64,000 bases of DNA from Litomosoides sigmodontis (taxonomy: Eukaryota; Nematoda; Chromadorea; Rhabditida; Onchocercidae). The notes under the pieces were generated by a model, which ran no database searches, was not told the DNA's origin, and saw only the letters and a program-made list of their open reading frames with translations. Below, in pieces: positions 39,820 through 51,798 of the stretch (positions within the stretch are counted from its first letter, which is position 1; the number at the start of each line of letters is the position of its first letter). The position numbers and the translations under genes are program-made. The stretch lies in NCBI GenBank assembly GCA_963070105.1, contig OY718804.1, forward strand, positions 5,727,317 through 5,791,316, written 5' to 3'.

Positions 39820-42800
39820 TCATGCGTTGTATAATGCAGTTATTTTTCCCTGCGCAGTTCGTGATGTAAGCCGCTCATTGAGGGTTGATCGAGCGTGCTG
39901 CGTGCGTTCTTTACCGTCCGCAACGGCACTAAGTCCATCAAACATGTCAATTTTTTTACGGATCGAAAGTTGATCACTTAACGCTTGATCGTTGTGCGGG
40001 TCTGGTGGAGCGCTGGATGGTGACACGCCTCGTGAACTGCAATACTTTGAAACAATGCTACTTCCGGATGGCCAGCTACTGAAAGTGATATGTTCTGATA
40101 GAAATGCTTACCATAAATGATATTACTGTAAGATGTTGCTGCAACTTTTTCACTTATGAGTTTTTGTAGAAAGCGTTAATTAGTTATATGACTAGTTTTT
40201 CGACCGAGGATGTCGCTTAATGGAGTTCGCTTCAGACGATGAAGGAAGTATTTGAAATGATTGACGATGCAAGCTATAACTGCTGCTAGTTTAAAAATTC
40301 AATATTCAAAGATTTATCAGTTGCACCTGTCGATGTTAGTGTTATTTGGCGTTAGTTCCAAAGTACCAATGCTTCCTTCTTTGCTCCACAACTGAAGGCC
40401 ATAAGGTAGAGGAGAGTTGTTGTTCGAGTCGTCATCAATTCTATTTATTACTTCGTTAATTTGCTCCAACCGTTCTTCTATATTACGCAACAAACTGGTG
40501 CCACTTTCTGAACGAATTTCAAAAATTAAATTTCAAACATCAACATGGCTGATTTTTGGCCTTGAAAAAATTTCTTTTTTTTGTACTTTGCCAGTTACTG
40601 CATAACTGTTAGGTATAGCACCAGTTTTTTTTTTAACTGTTGTACAATTCTCATCCATGTACTCTCAAAGCTTCACCATACCGCAGCTCTCTTGACGTTC
40701 CATTTTTGAAATTTGAATCATTTACATATATACTATTGGATGTGGAAATGCATACAACGACAAATCGACACCCACAATTGATTGATATATGGATATATCA
40801 TAGTTTAAGGAACACTAATACATCTGTTTATAAGGTTACTTGAAGAAGCGCATTTGACCGTTGTAGGCAGTCCTTTCGGAGTTCTACTTTGATGGCAACA
40901 GTCCTGTTCAGCTCGTTTCAGTCGAACAACAATAATGCTCACATTAGCAACACATTCAAATGCTTGTACTGCATCCTGCAGCAAAGAAAAAGAGTGAATT
41001 AGCGGCGCAAATATTCCAAAACAATTTGTCTTGAAAATCTTCTGCATTTAGACAGAGCTCCGTCTCACATTTCAGTTAATTATCATATTCCGTTGGATTG
41101 GATTCCCGAACACTAAATCTATTTCGAATGAAGCAACTTCAATTTCTGTTTGATTCTTAGTTTTTAAGCGAAATTTCAAATAAATGGAAACATTCAAGTA
41201 ACTTGGGAGGACGGGAGGAAAATCTTTCCTAACTTGCAACATTTTGGCTGCAATTTGTGGATTATGCGTTGTTCGAATGCAATCCACCGCATCCTGTGGC
41301 GAAATGTATTCCCACAACGCTCGCGAACTAATTACAATAAACTCATCAGCTTCCGTAAGTGCTACAGTACCCTGGAAATGATTTCAGGAATAAAAGTTAT
41401 TGATGATTATTGGAAAAAATCCATACTTTCAATATGACAGAAAGTTACGAACAATTAATTCGATTGATACTATTTGCATCTTTCACCAATACTTCTCATG
41501 TCAATCTTGAAAAGTGTAAAAGTTTCTTTATGCGTTTTCAGGAAAATTTTTAACCAAACCTGATACGATTTCGGAAGAACAGCAGGATAAAGGAAAGAAA
41601 ATCCGAGTGAACTTGCTGACAAACATATTCCGTCAATCAAATTCTCCTGAAATACTTTAAATTTTGGAAAAGAAAAAACAGAAATAGAAATTACGAAGCA
41701 CATAAATTGAATTCATGTATTTATTGATTCTTTTCTTCCATTTGTATGGCAGAAAGACTTCAGGAACCTGACTGAGCGTCGCATTACCGTCACGTAACTG
41801 AATATAATCTTCCGGTGTTATAGTAATTGCTTGGCTTGGTAACTGTATGGCATTTCCGGAACGGCATAGTACTGCTCGAATACCGCCAGCTACTGCAAAA
41901 TGTAATCGATGTTGCTCAATTTTAACAACCATTGCTGCCGCACCAAGTCGTTCACCAATTTGGCCAAGATGTTCGTGTGCATAAATTAAGGCCATTTTCA
42001 GCACACGACTGTTAATTAAAACCTGAAACAAAACGGAGAGCAAATTGAAATTATCAGCGATGACCGAAAACACCGATGACGAACGGTAGGCTACAGTGAC
42101 CAATTTAGGAGGTGAATTGAATTACTGTAATCTGCTCTCACAATTCGCATATTAATATTTGAAAAGGGAAATCGATGTGAGAGATTACTTGTTTTTCAAA
42201 GAAGTCATTTAATTTCTCAGTTACAGTTCTTGCAATTTGCTCATTATTTCCGCCATCAATAACACCAAGAATTCCCTTCATGTTCGGATTTGATCGAAGT
42301 TGTCGAATGCATAGCCTGGAAATATATTCCAATAATATCACTTAGGCCATTCCATTCCTTCATCACTGAAAACTGCATATGTCGGATTTGGTTTTCCAGA
42401 AGCCATATACACTCTACTGCTACTGATCTCCATTAGCCGATTTAGCTTATCTGATATTTGGTATGTTTGAAATTAATTTACGCTCCCTCCCAGTTGAGAG
42501 GAAGATGATGAAAAGCATGCAGTTCAATGGGACTGAATGAGCTACAACTGTTAAAACTTGCCGTGTTAGTGAAGCAAAATTAGGTTAATACCTAGGTAGA
42601 CGGACAGGCAGACAGGAGCGCGCGCACGCGCACCACACATTTTCAAAAGTTACTGTACAGATTTCCTGGTCAAAGGCTTTCCCGTCGAAGTCCCCGTTGC
42701 TTCCGGTGAAAAGATGCTAAATGTACAGGAAATGAATTACTTGTTTCGCTGTCCGGCTGATTCACTGAATCCGACGTGAAATGTGCCACAGTTGCACTCA

Positions 42801-45800
42801 GTACCAACGTCCACTACTGACACCGCCTGGCCTTCTCTACAACAGCAATAATATCAGTGTGCAAAGTCAGAGATTTTGAACATTCTTCGGCTGAAACAGG
42901 TTACTTACGCACGCTAACGTCCTATCATAGCGTGAATTATCACTGATAGCTTATCAGTCACTCCACTCATTTCACTTACTTTTTTCGTTTAATATCGGTG
43001 GTATCAACGTGTAACATGTAATTGCAGGTGAGATCAAGATGCCTTAATGTCTTCGCCATGCATAAATTTGTATCCAAATGTCTAAATTTGTTGTTCGAAA
43101 TGTCCAGTATCTGTAAAACAGGAAGATTTGCCACTTGTTACAATGATAGCTGTTAAATGAATTCTCTCTCAGAGATTCTATCCTTCCTGGAAATTGGGTC
43201 TCAGATACTTTGACACGTCAATGTTTGGCACCAATCCGATTGTGTGCAAAGATTCACTGACTTCAGCTATGCCATTAATTATGGTCAGAATAGTTGATGC
43301 ACTGAAATGAGTGTCAATGGAAGCGAAACGTACGTGTAACTGTGGTGATTGCGAGAAGTCCGGAATCGCTACTATATTATTGGAGTGAATCCGAAGAACT
43401 TGTAAATTAGGTAATTGAGCAAATGAAGTCGAAACAGAAGTGAGATGGTTGGCTGACAAATTCACTTCTTCCAACGCTGCCAAACAATTCAAGCAACTTC
43501 AAAAAGTAATTTTTATAAATAAAAAAAAATTTAACAAAAATAGGATGATACAATTTTGGAGTTAATGTAAGTGACTGGTCAAGGAGACTTGAGTTTCACA
43601 GGTAGAATCAAGAAATAAACAATCGGTATCTTTGCTACTTAAATGACTTTCGTTTAGGTTTGCTAAAGTTACCTTTAATTTTTCAGATTGAATTGCCAAT
43701 TTTGTAAGGAATATACAGCAACGTTTTGCACTCATTAAAATATTTCACAAAAAACGACCTATCATCAAAGAATTTTAGGTGATTGTAGGAAAGATCTAGG
43801 ATTCGCAGACGTCGACATGACACCACAGTAGTGATGATACTCTCGTCCAGAGAATTTCTGGCTGCTCGAAGAAATTGAAGTCGATTTAGGCCAACCGTTG
43901 TGTTTGCATTCGGAAGTCTTTTGAGTTTATTATATGAAACATTCAAGCTTTTCAGTCTAAAACAAAACAAGGCTTGTGCAGAAGTTGAAAACACATTCGT
44001 CGCTTCAGAAAGATGCACTTCAGAAGGAATAGACTTAAATAGGGCAGATTCAGGGAGCCTTACTTATTTGCTGCTTTTAGTAATTCATCCGGTAATGCCT
44101 CGATAAAGTTATTGTGTAACGATAAGACTTCCAGCGAACAATTCTCGATGGCATCTGGTAGGCGATCAATTTTATTATTATTTACATATAGGTTTCTTAA
44201 CCTACTCACACCCACGAAAATCCTGAAAAGACGGTTAAAGCACTTTTATTAAATAAAACTAAATTTCCGTTTGTTTAAAAAAATGGCTTTCGGAGCGAAC
44301 AAAATTGGTATTTTTTTTTTGTATTTTACTTCAACTATCCTTCAAAAACATTATCTTCAACAACACCTGTGCGGTAAATGCAGGAGAAGATTGTGATGAG
44401 CAGAAATTGTTTCAATATGTTGCAAATCAGTTAGCCATTCCGGCAATGACGTAAAACGGTTGGATGGGATGGAAAATACCACGAGCCGAATTGGCACAGG
44501 CATGATTATTGCCTGTGATAGTTCTAAAATAACAATCGCCACAATGTTTCCACTGATTACTCAAGTCATTTGCTTGCTTAAAATACGTGAAGAGATATAA
44601 ATGGCGTAAATTACAGCGTAATAACGCATATTACTAGTAGCAACTTAAAGGTCAAATTGACAAAAGTGACAATTTCACCATTATTATCAGCGTAGAGATA
44701 TTTGAGATTTGTGCCATTCACTTGAAGATTTGATAGGCGAAGCCTTTCACAGTGTAATGTCTAAAATAAGTAAAATGAAATTAGGAAGGTTCGACGGGCC
44801 ATCCTGCAACGCAGCATTGATAGGATGGAAAATGAGCAGCGAAACGAATTTATTCTAATTAGCGATGTGCCAGAAAATTAGTGAAATAAAATGGATCGTT
44901 CAATTAAGCAATAAAAAGTGAAGCACACAGTGGTTTTGTGTGATAAAGAATTACAGTGCAAACAGAATATAACATTGAACAATTGCACTGTTTTAATTGT
45001 GGCATTGTGCAGGAAACGTAAATGCGTGAAATATGTACCTGTATAGTATGCAAATTACTTAAATCCAATTCGAACAGATGTTCATTATCACGAATATCCA
45101 GTTCTGTTAACGCGCAACCGATAGATGAAGTCAGACGTACCGTACTGAAAATGTGAGTGTTTTATTCAAATTAAAATTGTTGTACAAGAGATTGGGGGAT
45201 AGACTGGAAGAATGATCGTCTCGTCTTAAATTTTAAATAGACTACGACATCATCAGAGCATAAGCACGTCCACTCAATTTTTCATGTCACTTTGTTTTTA
45301 TGAAAAACAAGAGATTGATAGATGATGGAATTGCGAACTGCACTGGAATATTCGAAATTTCTCTCTAATTATAGAATTAAAATGAGAATTTCTCGATCGT
45401 TCCTTTCCAGTCTAACCCTGTCAATGAATTTCGGCGCAAATTAATTTTCGGATGAATGCAAGGAAGAGAATGCAACGATGAAACTTCAATATTGTTGCCG
45501 GCCATCTCGAGCTGTAGCATTCGTTTCAGTGTAAACAGGACATCCGGAACCTGAAGGGAAATACAGCTTAAATACGAAATACAAACGTATTGAATTTTGC
45601 ATTTCAAACACTAACCATACTCTTTTAGGATGTGATCATAAAAAAGTTTCTTGCTCGGATCAGAGAAAAAAGTTGAACATTTTATTTTTAATTTTTAACA
45701 AACTGAAGAGTTCCGCGGAGCAAGTCATGAATTAGACATAATTAGCAATTCAAGATATGTAGGAGCAGTAGTTACCTTCGTGAAACGATTGAAACTTAAC

Positions 45801-47433
45801 TCCAATTTAGATAACATCGCACATCTCGAAAGCTCCTCGGGCAGTGTTTGCAACCAATTATTGCTAACATTCAGAACTGTTAAGCTGAAAATTACGGTAT
45901 GATGTCAGACACGTTTTGCTCCAGTCCGTACACTTATCGTAATTATGTGCTGTATATAGACCGAAGTTGTATTCAGCAATGGCGTCGAGTAAGCTATTAA
46001 AGTTCATAATAATTTATTTGTCTGTTAACACACTTAATTAAATCAGCAATTTGTGCTGGAATGTAAGATATACGATTTCCAGAAAGTGTAAGTTCGGTAA
46101 GATTATTGAGGTGAGTTATCGAAATTGGAAAATGATGAAGTGAATTGTCAGCGATATTCAACGAGCGCAGAGAGCGTAAGCGTCCTATGTCATCAAGCCA
46201 TCCGAGAAGCGGATTTTGAATCTGAATGGTAGGAATAAATTAATTGGCTCCTAAATTAATCAGTTTCCACTTCATTTTGTGGTAAATTTTTAGACAAAGA
46301 AGTGTAGTATTCCATTTGGACACGCAATTCCACATAACCCAACGTTGGTTTGCTTGATTAAATTTTTAAGAAAATTTTATAATCACACATATTAGCGTTT
46401 ATTGACCAAAAGCTTAAAATTCAGACTAATAAAAGTAGCAATAAGACTATCGATGACTCGTCGCAGTGTAAATGCGGGATGAAATGAACACCGGGAGTAT
46501 AATGTCCAGTGTTCACTTCATGATCGCTGAGATAAATAGAACTTTGAAATAAAGCAGTAATTTTGGTTTTTAAATTTAAAGTTTCCACTGCTGCCAATTC
46601 AAATTGCTTTCTCTTTTATTAGCAATTTAAATTCACTTGATTGCTTGGACGAAATTGCAGGGAATTCTTGCGCAAATTTAATGTAACAATTTGACGAACA
46701 GAGGCAACGGAGAATAGTTCAGCGGGTAGGAGCAGTAAACGATGGTCACTTAAATCACAGTTTGGTGCCATTTGAGTCTGAAATGAACTACCAATTGCAT
46801 TTAACCTTAAATAAGCAAGTTTATAGAAACTTAAAGACTCCATTTGTTTCTGTGTGAAGGGACAGAAAACAGGTTTGGTAAGTAAATCTGCAAAAGCAAA
46901 GCAACAGCATGCCAGGAGGAATTAGAACTGCCAGGTGTACCTCAACCATTTTGCTGTAATACCAAAATGGCCTAAATTTAGTTGAAAGGAAAAAAATTGT
47001 TGCAAATTTATTGTCACGCAGTATTGAAATGAGAAAGCAACACACCTGAAGTAAGCGAGTAAGCCAAAGATTCATTTCACCGACTGCTTCAAAACGAAAG
47101 TTGTAAGTGTTTGAGGAATCTGTAAGACGAAGATACCTTCCACGACTTCCTTCCACAGCATCAACACGATATCGAGTGAGTAGTAAAATTTCGTCACTCA
47201 CACCTCAAAGAATTCCGTCTTAAAGAAAATCAGCGGATTGGAGTTTTTTTTTTTTTAAAATAGAAAATCATTTGTTTTAGATAGCCAATTTCTGGAGAAA
47301 TTACAAATTTCAAAAGCCTTTGAAATTTCCTACTGTTAAACTGCAAAAAGCTTTAAAAAGTATGCGATTAAATTAATAAATCAAAAAACATTTATTCGTT
47401 GGTCACAATGTTCCGTGAATGTTTATAACAATG

Positions 47434-47479
<46 letters not shown>

Positions 47480-48734
47480 ATTTAGATGATCAATTTCTGA
47501 ATATGGTGATGAATTGTGAAAAGTGGCGTAAGGTAAAAACCGTGTTCGATACGGATCGTTCCGTTGTAAAGTGTACAGCGACGTTTGATCCATTTTTGCA
47601 GCAGTCGACCTTTGCGCATGTGGCACCACGCTATGAGTATTTCATTTGATGCTCCTCTATCAGCTACTTGCTCTGGACGACCTGAATTAATTTTGAAATT
47701 TCAAAGATGCAATCCTATCTCAAACGTAAACGTTTATTCATTTACTTCTTTCCATAAATTCCTGTAGCACTACAATAGACATGGTACTTATTGGCTCATA
47801 AACGGTAATACAATAGCAGTAACCTATAAAGAAGCAAAAAAGATGAGGCAAATGTGCGGCGTCACCAATAGCCATACACTCTGCTTGTGTTTCATATCCG
47901 ATATTTGACAGAATTTGATTTTGCACTTGCAACGGGCACTCTCCTGCTGCCAGACTACTGTAAGTAAAAAATGACCATAAAAATGTTTGTTGCTACGTTT
48001 AGCCTTACACGCGTTATATCCACTAAGTAATATGTTAGGTGAAATAAAAAAAAAATGGACAGGAGGGACAAATGACGAATTTTGCAAACATGCTATTATG
48101 TTCAATATGAGGAATGAAATAAACTTCCGGAAAACTTATTTTATGGAAATAAGTTAATGCTTGCCTAATTTTGGAGCCACCAATTTGAAGATACAAACTT
48201 TCAAAACCCAAAATGGAACAAATATCTTGGACAGTTGTTTGAAGTGTTGCTGGATAGATCAGTGATCGTAAGCCGGCTGGTGCATAAAGCCGGATAAAGC
48301 CGTGCTCCGTACCGGATTCCAGCCATTCTTGTCTACGGATACTTGTGAGACGCTTTAGTTTTGCTGTTGGCTTTCCCTGTAATTAATGCAACATTTGTGT
48401 GTCATGAAACCGAAATTTCTCATAAAAATGAATTAACAAAATCTCAGAATTTGTTTGCAGTGCGGAATCTTTGATAATTTGAAAACATTTTTCAACCCAT
48501 TTTTACAGGTAATACTTCTAACTTAGCCACTGCATGTTCCGGAGCTTTTGCTGCTAGTGCCCGTACAACTTTCACGTAACTTGGAAAAAAATTAAAGCGT
48601 ACTGCTTTCGTCAGTGTTGCACGTTTCGGCATATTATCGTCTAATGCCTTCTTCCGATAACTTATCGTTGCATACGCATTTTCAATGACAATACTCTTAG
48701 AAAGAATTTCCGGAATAGCATTTGATGACATCAT
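39820..48734 (-). CDS. phlp-2: PH domain leucine-rich repeat protein phosphatase (PHLPP)
   Basis: PHLPP enzymes dephosphorylate AKT/PKC-type kinases. 24 exons: 48507-48734, 48165-48376, 47824-47957, 47541-47681, 47046-47203, 46637-46777, 46034-46221, 45776-45884, 45417-45550, 45039-45144, 44679-44760, 44367-44523, 44064-44222, 43759-43956, 43334-43496, 42980-43110, 42741-42836, 42189-42315, 41768-42022, 41560-41646, 41234-41371, 40840-40975, 40327-40507, 39820-40078; about 1239 residues. The start MMSSNAIPEIL is preceded by an in-frame stop. Order: basic N-terminal region, PH domain (about 205-290, KGRLLQKWIKRRC), leucine-rich repeats (about 292-813, for example LTVLNVSNNWLQTLPEEL), PP2C-like domain (about 814-1068, GFSESAGQRNK, GVIDGGNNE), polar tail to 1239. 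The last PP2C strand reads CVANVSIIVVRL, with Ala where PP2C enzymes and human PHLPP have Asp. One donor is GC. Confidence 0.88.
42617..42634. repeat. Alternating purine-pyrimidine GC tract
   Basis: GCGCGCGCACGCGCAC-type run inside a phlp-2 intron (42316-42740), conspicuous in AT-rich surroundings and able to adopt Z-DNA in principle. Confidence 0.8.
47434..47480. repeat. (TA)n(TG)n compound microsatellite
   Basis: A TA run followed directly by a TG run in the phlp-2 intron that splits the PH domain, about 60 bp from the exon at 47541. Confidence 0.95.
47958..48164 (-). other. GC-AG intron of phlp-2
   Basis: The exon ending AAAATTAG is followed by GCAAGC rather than GT, and the next exon follows TTACTTACAG. 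Frame (phase 2) is kept only with this GC donor. GC-AG is a known minor intron class spliced by the ordinary spliceosome. Confidence 0.7.
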
Positions 48735-49223
48735 ACGTCAAGTAATGAAATTACTTCCATTAATATAACTAAGTGAAAATAATCAGAGCATTCATATTCA
48801 AATTTACTTGACGCAATAAGAATATATTTGCTTATATTATTAAATAACTTTCAGTACAAATAACAACTAATTCTGAATTTAATAGTCTTGCAAAATTACA
48901 AAAAAGTTTGATAAACTACAGTATGTAATTTTGCTTACATCAGCTTACTTAAATAACTGAAAAGATACCTAAGAATTAGTTTTTCGGTTGATTTAAATTT
49001 CATTTTTCCAATTAAAAATCAGCTCCCGCTCTCTTCATAAAGAGTTTAATCAGCAAAAAAAAATAATCGTAAAATTGTAATTTAAACAAAAATAACGTCG
49101 TATTGTTGGACTGATGGAGAAGTAACAATGGGGATTAGTGCAAAAATGTATTAAACAGATGTCGTAATTGACTTGAAGTGGCTGGCAATTACCACAAAAT
49201 AGGATAGTATCCAAAGGTCACAG

Positions 49224-49329
49224 GAGGGGTGAAGGTGCGGTAGAGAAACGCATCGCACGTCGGCGAATGCACGAAGTTGAAGCGAAGCGAGAGACTGACT
49301 TCCTGCAATTATTCCTCGATAACGATCAG
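49224..49329 (+). CDS. Exon-like island, unrecognised, plus strand
   Basis: A 106-bp open stretch between a CACAG acceptor-like end and a CAG/GTGAGG donor. It encodes a charged, helix-prone peptide containing EKRIARRRMHEVEAKRETDF. It is GC-richer than its surroundings. No start codon, partner exon or family was found. It lies about 490 bp upstream of the phlp-2 start and on the opposite strand, so it could be a divergent first exon, a promoter-associated GC bump, or chance. Confidence 0.25.
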
Positions 49330-51725
49330 GTGAGGTTGCGCTAATCGCTAATGATACTTATTCGGTAAATAATTATAGTCATTGAAAAGTCGATCTGATC
49401 TTCTGAGCATTTCGCTTCATAATTTAGACTCTCTAATTGCTTCTTCAACCAAGCAACAGCAAGAAAGTGTCAATTCTATTGAATGAAACTTTTAGCTACA
49501 ACGAACAAGTCAATGATCGCCAGAGATGGGACAATCAAAAATTATTTAAATTAAAAAGCCAACTTAAAATGAATATATCCTGCATGATTTTATGTGCTGT
49601 ATGAATTCATGAATTTTTCTTCGTTCGAACTTAGAATAGAACGAATTTGGATAAATAAATTATGGCAGAACGTGTAATCAAAAAGAATAGTATAAGCTTC
49701 GGAGATTACTGGACAAGATAGCGCAACTCACTTTCACTTCCTTAGCGCTATTTTGAAAAGAATAACATATTTTTAAAAATCTAATGCGTGCCGAATAAAG
49801 CAACATCTCATTTAATATTATGCAGAAGTTAATTTTTAATATTTTGCAAAAATTTTTGTTGCTGCTCTACGATCTTCCTCATTGCACTACGTCCATCCAC
49901 CATTGAGGACTGAAATATTTAATTTTTAATTGAGCGGTCCTCGTTGATTTCTTGATGGTAGAAGTGCTAATTATAAATTCACTTCTTCGTTCCGTCATCT
50001 TCAACTTTTCCCTCATAATTCGTTTCTTTTGAATGGAAGAGAAAATTGCCGATACACTCAAGAAATTTTCATCAATGCTTTATTCAAAAAGTAATATTAT
50101 CGTAAGGGTAGTAGCTACGATATATCGGCAAAATAATACAGTTTGCATCGCACAGGAAATTATTTTTTTTAATTTGCGGTTGAAATTATAGCAAAGGAGT
50201 AGTTGGAAATAAATAGCTCTACGCATTGGTAAAACCATTCAATTTTCAAATTCAAAATTGTCAGAGACATTGTTTCGCATCGGAAATGTTAAAAGATAAA
50301 CTGTTAATAAGTTACTATTCCTTATATTATTACTTAAACATTTCACTCTTTCATGGTTACCACTTCCTTTGCCATTTAATTGCTTCATTTTCTCCAAATT
50401 CATCTAGTAAAAATTAAAATATATTTCGCTATAAGTAGTCAACGCTTGCTTTTTTACACTAACACCGCCAGCTAAATGTGAACTTCCTTTTTAGAAAGGT
50501 CAAGTTGCTTCTTAGCACCCTCCATCGAGGAACATTTATTCAATGCGCAGATACACAAATAATAAAAATCTCAGGCACTTTTCACCACAAAGAAAGAAAA
50601 TTATTCCAAAGCAACTTCATTTGTATGGAAGCAATTTTAATTAGAAAACTGAAATGAACAGGTAATTCATAATTATTAAGCAAAGATACAAATCAGAGCT
50701 AATCGAGAGACAAATTAATCTAATCGGACGTTTGTAGTAAAATACTATATTGAAATTGAATTATGATTCATCATCGATATTATTTGCTGCTTAGGCTATT
50801 CCGCAGCTAATCAAAATAGTTTTATTTCACATAAAAGCATATGCATTCATTCCTATCACCACATCACATCACACCAATCTTCCGTCTTCTTATCATAATT
50901 GCGTCTTGGTAATAGTTTCACTTCCCTTATCATATCGTTCACTTGCAATTGGGGAATAGTTATCTGCACAGTGAAAAATGTAATTATTCAAATTTTCATT
51001 TAAATGCCATAAATGATTCGCAGCTCACACGGATCGATGACGTCATTGAGATTCGCCTAACTCCCATATGCAAAATAATTTTTTGGGAGAGAAATTAGAA
51101 GCAATTTGGACAGAAGACTTATTGCACTCCTTCTCTCCACAACAAATTTCAAGAATTAAACATTGTTACGCTATTGAAGTTATTAAATCGAAAATATGGC
51201 AAAATTTGAGAGCTCAAAAGGTTGAAAAAGAAGTCATAATTATGAAAGTATTCATAGAATGCTAATTGCTAGTTAAGCTTACTTTGAATTCTGTACTGCT
51301 ACATTTACTCTGAAACGTCCATTTAGAAGTAAATATGTCTTTGTTTGCGTATATTTCATCCAGTGGTAACACTTCCCATTTCTTTTTTCGAAAAAAACAT
51401 ATTTGTTTAGTCAAAAATAATAAAACAAAAAAGTCGTCTCTAATGTAATTAATTAATGGAAAAAAAGGCAGTTATCCGATATGCAAAGAAAATTGTGCCA
51501 ATTGATAAACGAAACAAAAAAAAAAGATTGACGAAAGAAAAAATTCCCGTTGCAAAAGGGAAGGAAAGCAGTAAGGTTTTGCAAAAAGAAAATTTTTAAT
51601 TAATGTAAAGTGGCAGTAAATAACAATGAATTGAATTAACATAGATTTACTAATATTAAAAAATATTCATTAATGGCAAGTAAGTCCAGCGTTCACCTGA
51701 ACGAACACTGAGAAAAAATGGAAGA

Positions 51726-51770
51726 ACACGCACACCCACACACGAATATACACCTACACACATACATAAA
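51726..51770. repeat. AC-rich low-complexity stretch
   Basis: Degenerate ACAC/ACAT run shortly beyond the mua-3 stop codon, in its presumed 3' UTR or flank. Confidence 0.75.
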
Positions 51771-51798
51771 TTTAACAAATATTTCACTTCTACTAATT

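Larger units (their letters stand above)
48735..51798. other. 3.1 kb region between mua-3 and phlp-2
   Basis: Holds the mua-3 3' UTR (right end) and the phlp-2 promoter (left end). Apart from the exon-like island at 49224-49329 and an ORF at 51068-51265 (65 codons, charged, no recognised domain) I see only AT-rich sequence and an AC-rich stretch at 51726-51770. Confidence 0.6.

Noticed and set aside
43178..43333. In-frame extension of a phlp-2 LRR exon into the next intron
   Set aside because: A consensus donor (GTACGT) at 43333 joins in phase to the next LRR exon at 42980-43110, so the extension is intron read-through.
51068..51265. 65-codon plus-strand ORF between mua-3 and phlp-2
   Set aside because: Charged and helix-prone but isolated, AT-rich, and without recognised family or exon signals.
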